From the NCBI RefSeq assembly GCF_900155615.1, contig NZ_FUHT01000004.1:930001-994000 (forward strand): 64,000 nt of DNA, given 5' to 3'. This document shows, one piece after another, positions 14,497-23,537 of this stretch (the first letter of the stretch is position 1; each line of letters starts with the position of its first letter). This DNA is from Massiliimalia massiliensis. Lineage in GTDB: Bacteria; Bacillota; Clostridia; Oscillospirales; Ruminococcaceae. The notes beneath the pieces are model-generated. The model searched no databases. It had not been told where the DNA came from and was given only the letters and a program-made list of their open reading frames with translations. The translations under genes were made by a program, and so were the position numbers.

Positions 14497-16248
14497 CTAG
14501 CGGTCGCTCTGTTTTATCATCTCGTCAATCTCCCGGTAATACTCGTCAAATTTGCCGAGGTCATCGTTCGGGATATCGTATTTCATCCGGTTCAGCTTGT
14601 CAAAAATCCCGGTAGAAATGATATTAGAAAGCGGGATATTCCGGCTCACCAATTCGGCAGCCCGATCGTATAAATAGAGGATCACCTTCATCATGCGGCT
14701 CTGTTTTTCAAGCGGCACATAGGTGTCATCCTTGTGGAAAGCATTCTGCTGTAAAAATCCAACGCGAATTACTTTGGCAATCTCGATCACCAGCTTTTGG
14801 TCGTCCGGCAGGACGTCCGCGCCGATCAGCTTCACAATTTCCATCAGGTTCGCTTCTTCAGCAAGGAGCGCGGTCATACGCTGCTTCATCGGAATAAAAT
14901 CAGGCCCGATCTCCTGCCTGTAAAACGCTGCAAAATCATCGTCATACTCGCTGTAGCTGGTCATCCAGTTTATTGCCGGATAGTGTCTGGCATAGGCCAA
15001 TGCCTTGTCGAGCGCCCAGAAACAGCGGACAAACCGCTTGGTATTCTGAGTAACCGGTTCGGAAAAGTCCGCGCCCTGCGGCGAGACTGCCCCAATAATC
15101 GTGACCGAACCCTCGCTTCCATTCAAGGTAATCATATATCCCGCCCGTTCATAGAACGCAGACAGACGAGACGGCAGATAAGCCGGAAAGCCTTCCTCCG
15201 CAGGCATCTCCTCCAGACGGCCGGAAATCTCACGCAGCGCCTCCGCCCAGCGCGAGGTGGAATCCGCCATGATTGCTACATGATATCCCATATCCCGGTA
15301 ATATTCCGCCAATGTGATCCCAGTGTAAATTGACGCCTCGCGCGCCGCAACCGGCATGTTTGAGGTGTTGGCAATCAAAGTGGTACGGTCGGTCAGCGCT
15401 TTTCCGGTGCGCGGGTCGACCAGATCGGAAAATTCCTCCAGCACCTGGGTCATCTCGTTGCCCCGTTCTCCACAGCCGATATAGACGATAATATCCGCGT
15501 CGCACCATTTTGCAAGCTGATGCTGAGTCATGGTTTTCCCAGTCCCAAATCCGCCCGGAATCGCCGCAGTGCCCCCCTTAGCAATCGGGAACATCGCGTC
15601 GATAATTCTCTGCCCGGTAATCAGCGGGCGGCTGATCGGCAGACGTTCCTTCACCGGACGCGGGGTACGGATCGGCCATCTCTGGCAGAGAGTCAGTTCC
15701 GTTTCCTTACCCGTATCGTCACGAATTACCGCAACAACATCGTTCACGGTATAAGCGCCGTTTTCCGCCACACGGACGACCTCCCCGCTCAAAAGAGGAG
15801 AAAGCATACATTTATGGGTAATCAGCCCCGTTTCGGGACAGGTTGCGTATATCTCGCCGCCCTTTAACCGGTCACCTGGCTTTACCGTAATGGTAACGTC
15901 ATATTTTTTCTGCTGATCCAGTGCGGGAATATCAGAACCAATTCCGATGAATGCGCCTTCATTTTCGGCCATATTTCTCAGCGGCCGTTCAATTCCGTCA
16001 AAGATATTCGACAGGATGCCCGGGCCCAGAGTCGCACAGAGCGGTGAACCGGTTGAATACACCGGCTCTCCCGGTCTTAAGCCTGTTGTACTCTCGTAAA
16101 CCTGGATTGTGGTTTCCTGTTCTGTCACAGAAATGATCTCGCCAATAATTTTCTGATGGCCGACATATACCATTTCCAGCATCGAGAAGTCTTTGGTATC
16201 ACGCACCTTGACAACAGGGCCGTTAATCGAATAGATTACATTTGCCAA
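14497..16248 (-). CDS. ntpA: V-type ATP synthase subunit A (catalytic)
   Basis: A 583-residue catalytic subunit. Walker A GGFGTGKT at 232-239, then the [16 protein letters not shown] region with the catalytic Glu, and the long non-homologous insertion (~110-190) that distinguishes V/A-type A from F-type beta subunits. It hydrolyses or synthesises ATP, coupled to ion flow. Translation appears to start at TTG (16248), with GGGAG about 9 nt upstream, giving [11 protein letters not shown] rare start codon for such an abundant protein is worth noting. Confidence 0.97.
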   Translation of the reverse strand: MANVIYSINGPVVKVRDTKDFSMLEMVYVGHQKIIGEIISVTEQETTIQVYESTTGLRPGEPVYSTGSPLCATLGPGILSNIFDGIERPLRNMAENEGAFIGIGSDIPALDQQKKYDVTITVKPGDRLKGGEIYATCPETGLITHKCMLSPLLSGEVVRVAENGAYTVNDVVAVIRDDTGKETELTLCQRWPIRTPRPVKERLPISRPLITGQRIIDAMFPIAKGGTAAIPGGFGTGKTMTQHQLAKWCDADIIVYIGCGERGNEMTQVLEEFSDLVDPRTGKALTDRTTLIANTSNMPVAAREASIYTGITLAEYYRDMGYHVAIMADSTSRWAEALREISGRLEEMPAEEGFPAYLPSRLSAFYERAGYMITLNGSEGSVTIIGAVSPQGADFSEPVTQNTKRFVRCFWALDKALAYARHYPAINWMTSYSEYDDDFAAFYRQEIGPDFIPMKQRMTALLAEEANLMEIVKLIGADVLPDDQKLVIEIAKVIRVGFLQQNAFHKDDTYVPLEKQSRMMKVILYLYDRAAELVSRNIPLSNIISTGIFDKLNRMKYDIPNDDLGKFDEYYREIDEMIKQSDR

Positions 16249-16274
16249 TGATTTCCACTCCCATCCGACGCGTT

Positions 16275-16874
16275 TTAATACTGAATCGTCAGTCCGCAGG
16301 TGCTGTAAAAGCCCTGTTTCTGTTCTTCCAATACAGCCGCAAAGGTTTTGTCCGTCAGGACACCGTGTTCCTTGTTGAACAGTATAAATCCACCCAGGCG
16401 GTTACCCGAATCTTCTTCTACCTCTATTTTTCCAGAAAGCTGCTTTTTCAGGCTGTCCGCCAGTGTCAAGTCCTCTTTTTTCAGCAGGACTGTTGCTGTG
16501 TCAAAAGGAAATTCCTCCATCGCAGCCTCGACCTGTTCCAGCAGATAACCGGCGTATTCCTCTGTATGAGAAAACTCAGTCAGTTTCTCTTTCGCCTCGT
16601 CAAATATCTTGTCAGTCAGTTGGTTGCGGTACTTTACCAGCCCGCGCCGAACCTCCAGGTCATATTTTGTAACAGCCTGCTTTTGACGGTTCTTGATCAC
16701 CTGAACCTGCTCCTGCATATAGTCAAACATCTTTGCATATTCTTCACCCTTTGCTTTTTCAAGCTCCTGTTCCCGGTATGCTTTTGCCTCTTCCTGAAGC
16801 TGTTTGATCTTCTGTTCAGCTTCCTGTTCGACCGCCTGCTCAAAAGCAGCCAGCTTATCCCGACTATAACTCAT
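16275..16874 (-). CDS. ntpE: V-type ATP synthase subunit E (peripheral stalk)
   Basis: A 199-residue subunit E. The N-terminal half is a long Glu/Lys/Gln-rich coiled coil and the C-terminal ~95 residues form the globular head binding the A3B3 top (GGFILFNKEHGVLTD region near the end is typical). With subunit H/G it forms the peripheral stalk. AAGGGG lies 10 nt before the ATG. It follows ntpF by 33 nt and precedes ntpA by 26 nt. Confidence 0.92.
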   Translation of the reverse strand: MSYSRDKLAAFEQAVEQEAEQKIKQLQEEAKAYREQELEKAKGEEYAKMFDYMQEQVQVIKNRQKQAVTKYDLEVRRGLVKYRNQLTDKIFDEAKEKLTEFSHTEEYAGYLLEQVEAAMEEFPFDTATVLLKKEDLTLADSLKKQLSGKIEVEEDSGNRLGGFILFNKEHGVLTDKTFAAVLEEQKQGFYSTCGLTIQY

Positions 16875-16907
16875 CTTGTTGATTCCCCTTTATGAAACAG
16901 CGAAAAG

Positions 16908-17216
16908 CTAAAGCTCAATTCCAATTGCATCCCGCACATAATTCGCGATATTCTCGCTGATATTTGTATTCCCGTGACGGTCTGGGATTTCTACAATCAA
17001 AGGCCGTTTCAAACTCAGCTTCAGATCATAAATATAAGTATAACAAAGCTTTACAAGCTTTTCCGAAACGAGAATAATACCGATCTCCTGATCCTGAAGC
17101 GCGGTCTCTACCGCCCGATGCACCTCATCGGCCTCATGCACGACAACTCCCTCGATTCCGGCCAGACGCATTCCCATCTGGGTATCGATATTATCACTGA
17201 TACAGAAAAATTTCAT
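16908..17216 (-). CDS. ntpF: V-type ATP synthase subunit F
   Basis: A 102-residue subunit F, a small Rossmann-like regulatory subunit at the base of the central shaft. It begins MKFFCISDNIDTQMGMRLAG, followed by DQEIGIILVSEKL and LIVEIPDRHGN, all typical. I place the start at 17216; the frame stays open to 17360, but those 48 codons cover two strong hairpins and show no homology. The leader contains the SD-hairpin-spacer-ATG design described separately. Enterococcus nomenclature may call this subunit ntpG. Confidence 0.93.
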   Translation of the reverse strand: MKFFCISDNIDTQMGMRLAGIEGVVVHEADEVHRAVETALQDQEIGIILVSEKLVKLCYTYIYDLKLSLKRPLIVEIPDRHGNTNISENIANYVRDAIGIEL

Positions 17217-17258
17217 CTTGATAGCCGCGGCTTCCGCCCAGGCGGAAGCACTTCCTTT
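17217..17258 (-). promoter_or_regulatory. Structured ribosome-binding leader of ntpF
   Basis: Reading the minus strand: AAAGGAAGT, then a perfect 9-bp hairpin GCTTCCGCC-TG-GGCGGAAGC (17230-17249), then 13 nt, then ATG at 17216. No SD lies between hairpin and start, so the SD is either bridged by the hairpin or repeated in its 3' arm (GGAAG). The same arrangement precedes four other genes in the window. Confidence 0.7.
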
Positions 17259-17327
17259 CCTGTGGAATTGAAGCCGTCCCCGCAGCAAAACGTTCGCCTT
17301 CCCGACGGCGCAAGCTGCCAAGCCTCT

Positions 17328-17350
17328 GTTTGAAGGGTGTTCCTTCAAAC
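17328..17350 (-). repeat. 9-bp hairpin between ntpK and ntpF
   Basis: GTTTGAAGG (17328-17336) pairs perfectly with CCTTCAAAC (17342-17350) around a 5-nt loop. No T-run follows. It lies 32 nt past the ntpK stop, where it could stabilise the ntpK message or mark a processing site, in keeping with the high copy number of the K subunit. Confidence 0.6.
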
Positions 17351-17381
17351 GCAGCCCCATCTGAATTTGGTAATATCCTGA

Positions 17382-17813
17382 TTAGGTAAACAGAATCATG
17401 AAGGAAATAACCAACCCGTAAATGGCAATCCCTTCACCCATTACAACAAAGATCATTGCTTTACCGAATGCTTTCGGATCCTCGCTGCACGCGCCGATTG
17501 CCGCCGGAGCCGCGTTCCCTACCGCGATTCCCGCACCAATACAGGATAATCCGGTCGCCAAGGCGGCGCCTAAATATTTAATCCCATCGCCGGTTGACAG
17601 CGCGCCGGCGACTCCCTCTGCCGCTTCCGCCGCAGAGACAAAGCCTCCGATTGGCAGGATAACCATTAAAAGAACCAAACCAAAGAACGCACATAAATTA
17701 AACCAAATGGCATGCTTCGCTTTCTTCCCGGTCGTAATTCCAGCATATACCGGAACCAACGGGGCCATCAGCAACGCGATTGCTAATAAAGGCAGTAACA
17801 GATACAATAACAT
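17382..17813 (-). CDS. ntpK: V-type ATP synthase subunit K (membrane rotor proteolipid)
   Basis: A 143-residue proteolipid with four membrane segments. The C-terminal hairpin (~78-143) is the ATP-synt_C domain (GIKYLGAALATGLSCIGAG, then MGEGIAIYGL) with the ion-binding Glu127. The N-terminal hairpin (~1-62) is hydrophobic but lacks a carboxylate, so each subunit offers one ion site for four helices. No Gln of the kind that marks Na+ sites is obvious, so ion specificity is open. AGGAGGG, a very strong SD, lies 7 nt before the ATG. Confidence 0.95.
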   Translation of the reverse strand: MLLYLLLPLLAIALLMAPLVPVYAGITTGKKAKHAIWFNLCAFFGLVLLMVILPIGGFVSAAEAAEGVAGALSTGDGIKYLGAALATGLSCIGAGIAVGNAAPAAIGACSEDPKAFGKAMIFVVMGEGIAIYGLVISFMILFT

Positions 17814-17872
17814 GACAAAACCCTCCTAAGATAAGTGTTCTATATCATTACAGGCTGCCGCCCGCAACAAGC

Positions 17873-19819
17873 TTAAGAATTCCCTTCGTTTTTAAAGTTT
17901 ATTTTCACCGGCTCAAACGGTTTCCCGCTGCTCTCATAAAACCGGCTGAAGGTTTCATAATAGATCAGCCTCAGAACCTGGATACCGACAATCAACCCCT
18001 CCAGCGCCATGACAAAGATATTGCCAAAGACAATGACAATCGGGCTTCCAATTGTTCCCGCCATATGCGCAAAGGTCATTACTACCAGCATCAGTGCGGC
18101 ATGGCTCAGGATAAAGCCGCCGATTCTCAAAAACGAAAGGGTATTCGTGCAGTAGCTCAGCAGGATGTCAAACATCTCAAACGAAGCGTCAACCACACTG
18201 AACTTCTCCTTTTCCGCCCTCTTCCTGCGCCGGTTCTTCACCATTTCGCCCAACGGCTCATGGAAGAACATCAGCACCAGCGGCAGAACAATCACCACGA
18301 TGATAAAGACCGGGTTAAAGAGATTGACATTTAACAGCAGCATTAGTACAGCCGCAATAATTACGCCAAGATAAAATACTAGGCCGGCAATTCCATTCTG
18401 AGAAAACAGCGCCTTGCCGTATTCCTTTTTCTTCAGGCCGATGACAATATTAATTAGAATCGCGGCAGCCACTATGATAATCCCAACCACCAGCGACAGG
18501 ATCAAAAGCATTGTTGAGGTATTGGAATCCAGAACATCCAGCGGGAAGATATTTCCTAGGCCAATTGCTGAGAAAAGCGGTTTAAAGCAGCCCTCAATCC
18601 CAAAGCAGGAACCGTACAGAAGCCCAAAAAGCATGCTCGCGATACCGCAGCGCATCAACGCGCGCCCGAGCATCATCTTTTTCCATTTCCACATCAGGAT
18701 TCCTGCCAGGATTACGCAGATTCCCTGTCCAAAGTCCCCGAACATGATACCGAACAGCAATACATAAATAAAACCAATAAAACTCGTCGGATTAAAATCA
18801 TAGTAACCCGGCAGACCGTACATGGTGACAAACATTTCAAACGGCTGGAAAAACCGGTTGGTACGCAGCTTGACCGGCGGCTCCACGTTCATTTCCCGCT
18901 TTACCTGCTCCTGCTCGCAAAGCACCTGGGTTAAATCGTCAAACAAAGAGACAAACTCCTTCGCCTTCCTTGTCGGGACAAATCCCTCCAGATAAAACCG
19001 TTTTCCCGAACAGGCCGCATAGCGACGGTAAGCAAAGGTATCGTGCAGCATTTTAATCTTGGAATATATCTGGTAAACCAGCACCTGATTCTTCTCCCTG
19101 AGCGCCTTGATTTCACTCCGGCATCGCTCGATTGCCTCTTCTTCAATTTGAATTTGGGTTTGAAGCGCCTCAATCGCAGCCTGCGGCGTTTCATGCGCAT
19201 ATTCCGAGATATCGATCCGCTCAAAATAGAGAGAGGCAAAAAGCTGGTCGATCTTTTCAATTTCCGTATTGGGCGCCAAATAAAAGCCCCAATAATAATC
19301 GTCGTCATGGTCAAAATCAAAGAAGAAAAAATCCCGGTCAGAAAAATATTCCAGCTTCATAAAGCTGTCTGCCGGCAACTTTCCAAACCGTGCCTTGGAG
19401 TTTTGGGAATCAACCAAATCCGTAAAGCGGATATTCAGTCCGTTTAGGTGCTGTACCTGCGCCAATGCCTGGCGGTGGTCAGTCAGCCGCTCCTTCAATT
19501 CAGATTTGTGCTGCCGGATTTCCACCAGCTCCTGCTTGATTTTCAGCAGATACTCCCTGACCTGCCCATCGTCCATCTCCAAACTGGAATAATCGTGGTA
19601 ATCGGGTTCCAATATCAAGCTTCCCATTACCTCGGTTACAAGCTGGAGAATATCTGCATAGGGATTCTCCTCCCTCAAGGGAGAAAATCCCATCCCTTTG
19701 GCGACCCGGCCCGGCTGCTCTACATGGAATATGCCGCTGTTACAGCATCGAACCAGCGCCGCATCCAAAGAATCCAGCGTACCGACAAGATGCACTAGAC
19801 TCATCTTTTCAATTGACAT
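17873..19819 (-). CDS. ntpI: V-type ATP synthase subunit I (membrane stator)
   Basis: About 648 residues. The N-terminal half (~1-340) is cytoplasmic and coiled-coil-rich and holds the peripheral stalks; the C-terminal half has 7-8 membrane segments with the family motifs GIMFGDFGQG and SFLRIGGFILSHAAL. It forms the ion half-channels next to the K ring. I prefer the ATG at 19819 (MSIEKMSLVHLVG); a GTG at 19828 is also possible but lies too close to GAGG. It is separated from ntpK by 59 nt. Confidence 0.95.
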   Translation of the reverse strand: MSIEKMSLVHLVGTLDSLDAALVRCCNSGIFHVEQPGRVAKGMGFSPLREENPYADILQLVTEVMGSLILEPDYHDYSSLEMDDGQVREYLLKIKQELVEIRQHKSELKERLTDHRQALAQVQHLNGLNIRFTDLVDSQNSKARFGKLPADSFMKLEYFSDRDFFFFDFDHDDDYYWGFYLAPNTEIEKIDQLFASLYFERIDISEYAHETPQAAIEALQTQIQIEEEAIERCRSEIKALREKNQVLVYQIYSKIKMLHDTFAYRRYAACSGKRFYLEGFVPTRKAKEFVSLFDDLTQVLCEQEQVKREMNVEPPVKLRTNRFFQPFEMFVTMYGLPGYYDFNPTSFIGFIYVLLFGIMFGDFGQGICVILAGILMWKWKKMMLGRALMRCGIASMLFGLLYGSCFGIEGCFKPLFSAIGLGNIFPLDVLDSNTSTMLLILSLVVGIIIVAAAILINIVIGLKKKEYGKALFSQNGIAGLVFYLGVIIAAVLMLLLNVNLFNPVFIIVVIVLPLVLMFFHEPLGEMVKNRRRKRAEKEKFSVVDASFEMFDILLSYCTNTLSFLRIGGFILSHAALMLVVMTFAHMAGTIGSPIVIVFGNIFVMALEGLIVGIQVLRLIYYETFSRFYESSGKPFEPVKINFKNEGNS

Positions 19820-19842
19820 TCCGTTCACCGCCTCTGTGCGAC

Positions 19843-20886
19843 TTAATTTATGATTAATTCCCTGATCTCATTTTCCGGAATTTGATAACGGATTCCTTCA
19901 ATGATATGAAAAATATTATCCATTTCCACCCGGTTCAAGTGGTAATATGCGTAGAATACCACAGAAACATGGGTAGAAAAATGCAGGTAACGCCTGCACA
20001 GGGAATAATAATACCGCTTTGTATAGTCTTCAATATTCGGGAGCTCGCCCGGATCAAACCTGCTCTGATATTTGGTTTTGGCAAGCATTTCACTGAGCGC
20101 GGCCGCGTCCTTTGCCTCTACCATTTCCCGGATCTGCTCCGCGTGAATCTTGTAATAATAGGGATACAGGCTTTTGACAATCTCTTCCTGCGAGGCCTTC
20201 AGATACCGTTTACAGCGAAAAATATGCTCCAGGTTAATCAGCTCAACATTGATCCTGAGCAGGTCGAGCAGGTCTGTCTTTTCCTGCCCCTTGTAATTTT
20301 GCTCAACCATGGCAAAGGTCTGGCTGAAAAAGTATTCATAAAAGGCATGTTCACAGCCAATATAATCAATCCGTCCGTTTGCATCAGAAGGCGCAAACCG
20401 GCGGAGAATTGCCGCATAGCCGCTGTCCCGCAGCGCAAAGACCAGTTCGTCAAACTTTGTCGCCTTTGCCACAGCCATCATATCCACCTCAGAGCGCTGA
20501 ATCAGGTAGCCCGGAAGATCGATAATAAAGGTCTGCGGATTTCCAGCCTTCAGCAGCAAAACCATTCTCAGAATTTCCCTGATCTCCTCCTCCATAATGA
20601 CAACCTGAAACAAGCTGTTCCTTGTCAGGGGAAGATAATGATAAAGCTTCCCATATTGCTCAAACGCAGCCCGTCTCAGCATATTTTCCAACTGTCCGCG
20701 ATGAATATTGTGTTCCGCAATATTGCTGAGCGTTTCGCTGTAGTGCGTCTGCGCTTTCAGATATGCCGCTACGTCCTGTACTGTCCTGCACCGCAGCATT
20801 TCCTGATACTGCTCTGGTGTGATATGTTTCCCATACATTGCGCGTGCTTTTGCCAGCACTGCATTATAAGCATTGGTGTTTGCCAT
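19843..20886 (-). CDS. ntpC: V-type ATP synthase subunit C
   Basis: A 347-residue alpha-helical subunit C (homologue of yeast subunit d), which connects the central shaft to the K ring. Features: AYNAVLAKARAMYGKHITPEQY at the start and the C-terminal LNRVEMDNIFHIIEGIRYQIP typical of the family. The SD is weak (GCGGGA about 7 nt upstream), in contrast to the strong SD of ntpK. It lies between ntpH/G and ntpI with short gaps. Confidence 0.93.
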   Translation of the reverse strand: MANTNAYNAVLAKARAMYGKHITPEQYQEMLRCRTVQDVAAYLKAQTHYSETLSNIAEHNIHRGQLENMLRRAAFEQYGKLYHYLPLTRNSLFQVVIMEEEIREILRMVLLLKAGNPQTFIIDLPGYLIQRSEVDMMAVAKATKFDELVFALRDSGYAAILRRFAPSDANGRIDYIGCEHAFYEYFFSQTFAMVEQNYKGQEKTDLLDLLRINVELINLEHIFRCKRYLKASQEEIVKSLYPYYYKIHAEQIREMVEAKDAAALSEMLAKTKYQSRFDPGELPNIEDYTKRYYYSLCRRYLHFSTHVSVVFYAYYHLNRVEMDNIFHIIEGIRYQIPENEIRELIIN

Positions 20887-20904
20887 TATGATCCCGCCTG
20901 ACTA

Positions 20905-21225
20905 TCATTTTTCGGAAGCTTTCAGCACCGACAGGACTACTGACGATACCCATTCTTCCCGGTTCCCCCGGTAAATTTTTTCCAGGCGCTTCCGTTCTTC
21001 CTCCGCCTTCTGATCGATCTCCGATTTCACTTCATCCGCGGCCTGCTGCTCAGAAGCCTCTAGCTTCGCAAGATAGGATTTTGCCTTTGCCTCCATCTCC
21101 CGCTCCAGTTGTTGTTTCTGTTCAGCTACCCGCAGGGCTTCCTCCTCTTTCTGCTTGACTGCTTCCTTGAGGCGTTGGTTGGCCTGTTGGTCAATCGACA
21201 TGATTTTATCAAATAATTCCTTCAT
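20905..21225 (-). CDS. V-type ATP synthase stalk subunit (H/G-like)
   Basis: A 106-residue coiled-coil protein (MKELFDKIMSIDQQANQRL, then long Lys/Glu/Gln/Ala heptads, then a short C-terminal REEWVSSVVLSVLKASEK-type end). By composition and position at the head of the operon it is the partner of subunit E in the peripheral stalk (AhaH/NtpF-type, sometimes called G). Start 21225 has GGAAGGAG upstream; the frame stays open to 21327 through a hairpin, which I treat as untranslated leader. Symbols for this subunit vary, so none is given. Confidence 0.75.
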   Translation of the reverse strand: MKELFDKIMSIDQQANQRLKEAVKQKEEEALRVAEQKQQLEREMEAKAKSYLAKLEASEQQAADEVKSEIDQKAEEERKRLEKIYRGNREEWVSSVVLSVLKASEK

Positions 21226-21275
21226 GCGCTGATCGACTCCTTCCCAAAATGTAATCAAAAGCTGTTCCAAAAGAC

Positions 21276-21307
21276 AGGAGAACAGACCCGCTTGGGCCTG
21301 CTCTCCT
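21276..21307 (-). promoter_or_regulatory. Hairpin in the 5' leader of the V-ATPase operon
   Basis: AGGAGA-A-CAG-A-CCC pairs with GGG-C-CTG-C-TCTCCT around a 4-nt loop, a 12-bp stem with two mismatches, about 50 nt before the first start codon. No T-run follows. A leader structure affecting mRNA stability or initiation is possible. The AT-rich ~215 nt further upstream must hold the promoter, but I see no clean -35/-10 pair there. Confidence 0.5.
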
Positions 21308-21524
21308 TGATAACGGACACGACTCATGGTTTTTTAAAATCTAGTCTCAATGTGGGTTATGATCATCAGAGAGTTTCCATGAACTATCATCTATTCATAT
21401 TTCTTAACAGTATATCATAATAGGCGCAAAAATGATAGATAATTTGAACAAATTGTGAATTATACCGAAATTTTATTCATAATTTCTCTGTTTTCCCTCT
21501 TGACTTTTCTGACCCAAAATTACT

Positions 21525-22205
21525 TTATAGCAATACCAGACCATTAATTTCCAATTTAAAAACCAATCCCAAAAACTCTGCGGCTTTTCGGCACAGCAGC
21601 ATCCTGTTTAAGAAAATTTCAAAGTAGTCCATAACCGCGCAGATAGAGGTATCAATCCTGAGCTTTAACGTAAATGTTTTTTCCTCAGCGTCAAAGATTG
21701 TCTCAGATTCCTCAACCGCAAAGTTCACACGGTCGTGGATATCAAAGGTCGCAAGGTCGCTGTTCCGTACCCTGGTACGGCGCACATCGGTTTTATCCGC
21801 AAGGATCAGGGCGGCAGCCACCGCATTGACCGGAAAGGCAGTTCCCTCGTCATGATTGCCGATTGCCGTTATAACCAAGGCGATATCCTCTACCGGCATC
21901 CCCATTTTGTCAAGAATCCGGAACGCCATAATCGCGCCGCTCTGCGCGTGGTCGCATCGGTTAATCACATTGCCGATATCATGCATATATCCAGCAATTT
22001 TTACAAGATCACATTCCCGTTCGCTGTAGCCAAGCTTCTGAAGCAGCCCACTTGCCGTTACCGCGCATTTCATCACATGAGCAAAGGAATGCTCTGTAAA
22101 CCCAATTGCACGCAGCGACTGGTCTGCCCGTTCAATGTATACCTTGATTTCTTCTGATTTCCGGACCTCTTCAAAAGTCACGGGAAGGCGTTTTTCTTCT
22201 CTCAA
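21525..22205 (-). CDS. HD-domain metal-dependent phosphohydrolase
   Basis: A 226-residue protein with the HD signature: a His in the N-terminal helix (HSFAHVMKC), HDIGN in the centre, HAQSGAIMAF and HDEGTAF after it, and a conserved DKTDVRR. HD enzymes hydrolyse phosphoesters of nucleotides or signalling molecules; the substrate here is unknown. It starts with TTG, with a perfect AGGAGG 8 nt upstream. It is the last gene of a leftward group starting at 25168. Confidence 0.85.
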   Translation of the reverse strand: MREEKRLPVTFEEVRKSEEIKVYIERADQSLRAIGFTEHSFAHVMKCAVTASGLLQKLGYSERECDLVKIAGYMHDIGNVINRCDHAQSGAIMAFRILDKMGMPVEDIALVITAIGNHDEGTAFPVNAVAAALILADKTDVRRTRVRNSDLATFDIHDRVNFAVEESETIFDAEEKTFTLKLRIDTSICAVMDYFEIFLNRMLLCRKAAEFLGLVFKLEINGLVLL

Positions 22206-22217
22206 TCCAGATTCCTC

Positions 22218-22502
22218 CTATGGTATCAGCCGCAAAGCCGCATAAAACAGTTCCAATAAATCGTCCCAGCCGTCTAATGGATAAGTTGCTCCGCCATTGA
22301 CACTTTTATGCAGATTGCTGCAATATTCCTCGCCTGCCGCAAGCAGCTCTCCGGGTAAAACCGGATATCCGTATTCCCCTGCCAAGCGGCAAAAGGCTTC
22401 CATAGGCTCGCGCTCCGCCTGTGTTTTAAGCAGGGCGTCTTTCACATCCGGTTCCTTTCTGGCTTTCGCAAGAAGCCTGTCCATTCTTTCATTCACTGAC
22501 AT
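22218..22502 (-). CDS. Small Nif11-like protein
   Basis: A 94-residue protein: an N-terminal helical part (MSVNERMDRLLAKARKEPDV), a middle AFCRLAGEYGYPVLPGELLA resembling the Nif11 leader fold, and a C-terminus NGGATYPLDGWDDLLELFY. The similarity is by eye and modest. Nif11 domains serve as leader peptides of modified natural products, but no Gly-Gly cleavage site or maturation enzyme is present here, so a free-standing helical protein is as likely. GGGGGG 8 nt before the ATG. Confidence 0.5.
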   Translation of the reverse strand: MSVNERMDRLLAKARKEPDVKDALLKTQAEREPMEAFCRLAGEYGYPVLPGELLAAGEEYCSNLHKSVNGGATYPLDGWDDLLELFYAALRLIP

Positions 22503-22529
22503 TGCAAATTACCCCCCAATTCGACAAAA

Positions 22530-23537
22530 TCAAAGGAACGTGCGGTAATCCTCCAGATTCTTCTGCAGCAGCTCCGGTGTATTGAGCTGATAAGGACAAT
22601 GGCTGACGCAATGGTTGCAGTGGACACAGTCCTCTATCCGCTTCATCTTTGCCTGACCGTCCTGCGACAGGAAGCGCTCGGACGGCGCGCGGCGCAGCAG
22701 CAGCGACATCCTGGCGCAGGTTGGGATATCAATCCGCGCGGGACATGGGAGGCAGTAGCCGCATCCCCGGCAGAAATCCCCTGATAGGTCTTCCCGTTCC
22801 TGCCGGATAAATTCCTCTAGCTCCTCTGTCATGCAGGGGATGTTGTCCTGATAGTAAAGAAATTCGTCCAGCTCTGATTCGCGCTGTATTCCCCAGATCG
22901 GGAGAACATTGTCAAATTGATTCAGATAGGCATAGGCAGCGTCAGAGCGCCTAATCAGTCCGCCGGATAGGGCCTTCATCGCGATAAAGCCCACATTTCT
23001 GTTCCTGCATAGCCGTACCAGCTCCAGGTCAGGTTTTCCGGCCAGGTAGCTGAATGGGAATTGGAGCGTATCATACAGTCCGGATTGTACCGCTTCCTTC
23101 GCGACCGGCGCACGATGGTTTGTAATTCCGATAAAACGAATCTTTCCCTGTTTCTTGGCTTCCGCCATTGCCTCATAAAGGCCGGAACCGTCTTCCGGCA
23201 CCGGACAAAACGATGGGTTGTGGAACTGATAGATATCAATATAATCCGTTTTCAAAAGCGTTAGGCTGGTCTCCAGGTCTTTCCAGAATCCGTCCACAGT
23301 GGTGGACATCGTTTTGGTTGTAATTACGATCCTGTCCCGAACATCCTGCAATGCCTCGCCTATTTTTTCCTCGCTGTCCGAATAAGCCCGTGCGGTATCA
23401 AAGAAACGGATACCATTTTCATAAGCCTTCCGCAGCAGCTTCTTTGCTTCGTCCATGGATACCCTTTGAACCGGCAGCGCGCCAAATCCATTTTTGTTGA
23501 CCTGAAGTCCGGTTCTTCCCAATGTCACATAGTTCAT
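22530..23537 (-). CDS. Aldo/keto reductase with C-terminal ferredoxin domain
   Basis: About 335 residues. The AKR barrel (1-~265) has FDTARAYSDSEEKIG with the catalytic Tyr, ITTKTM with the Lys, and QFHNPS with the His. The C-terminus has two CxxCxxCxxxCP clusters (CRGCGYCLPCP and CVHCNHCVSHCP) for two [4Fe-4S] centres. Such fusions are common in anaerobes and may couple carbonyl reduction to ferredoxin-like electron flow; the substrate is unknown. Start ATG at 23537. Its leader carries the SD-hairpin-spacer design. Confidence 0.92.
   Translation of the reverse strand: MNYVTLGRTGLQVNKNGFGALPVQRVSMDEAKKLLRKAYENGIRFFDTARAYSDSEEKIGEALQDVRDRIVITTKTMSTTVDGFWKDLETSLTLLKTDYIDIYQFHNPSFCPVPEDGSGLYEAMAEAKKQGKIRFIGITNHRAPVAKEAVQSGLYDTLQFPFSYLAGKPDLELVRLCRNRNVGFIAMKALSGGLIRRSDAAYAYLNQFDNVLPIWGIQRESELDEFLYYQDNIPCMTEELEEFIRQEREDLSGDFCRGCGYCLPCPARIDIPTCARMSLLLRRAPSERFLSQDGQAKMKRIEDCVHCNHCVSHCPYQLNTPELLQKNLEDYRTFL

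Noticed and set aside
17217..17360. 48-codon N-terminal extension of ntpF
   Set aside because: It covers two hairpins and lies before the conserved MKFFCISD start of the F subunit.
19882..20901. Long plus-strand open frame (339 codons) opposite ntpC
   Set aside because: It is antisense to a well-recognised V-ATPase subunit, has no SD, and its translation shows no family or domain.
21328..21524. SigA promoter for the V-ATPase operon
   Set aside because: Several -10-like hexamers exist (TATAAT, TATTAT, TATACT), but none has a matching -35 at 16-18 nt, so no position is claimed.
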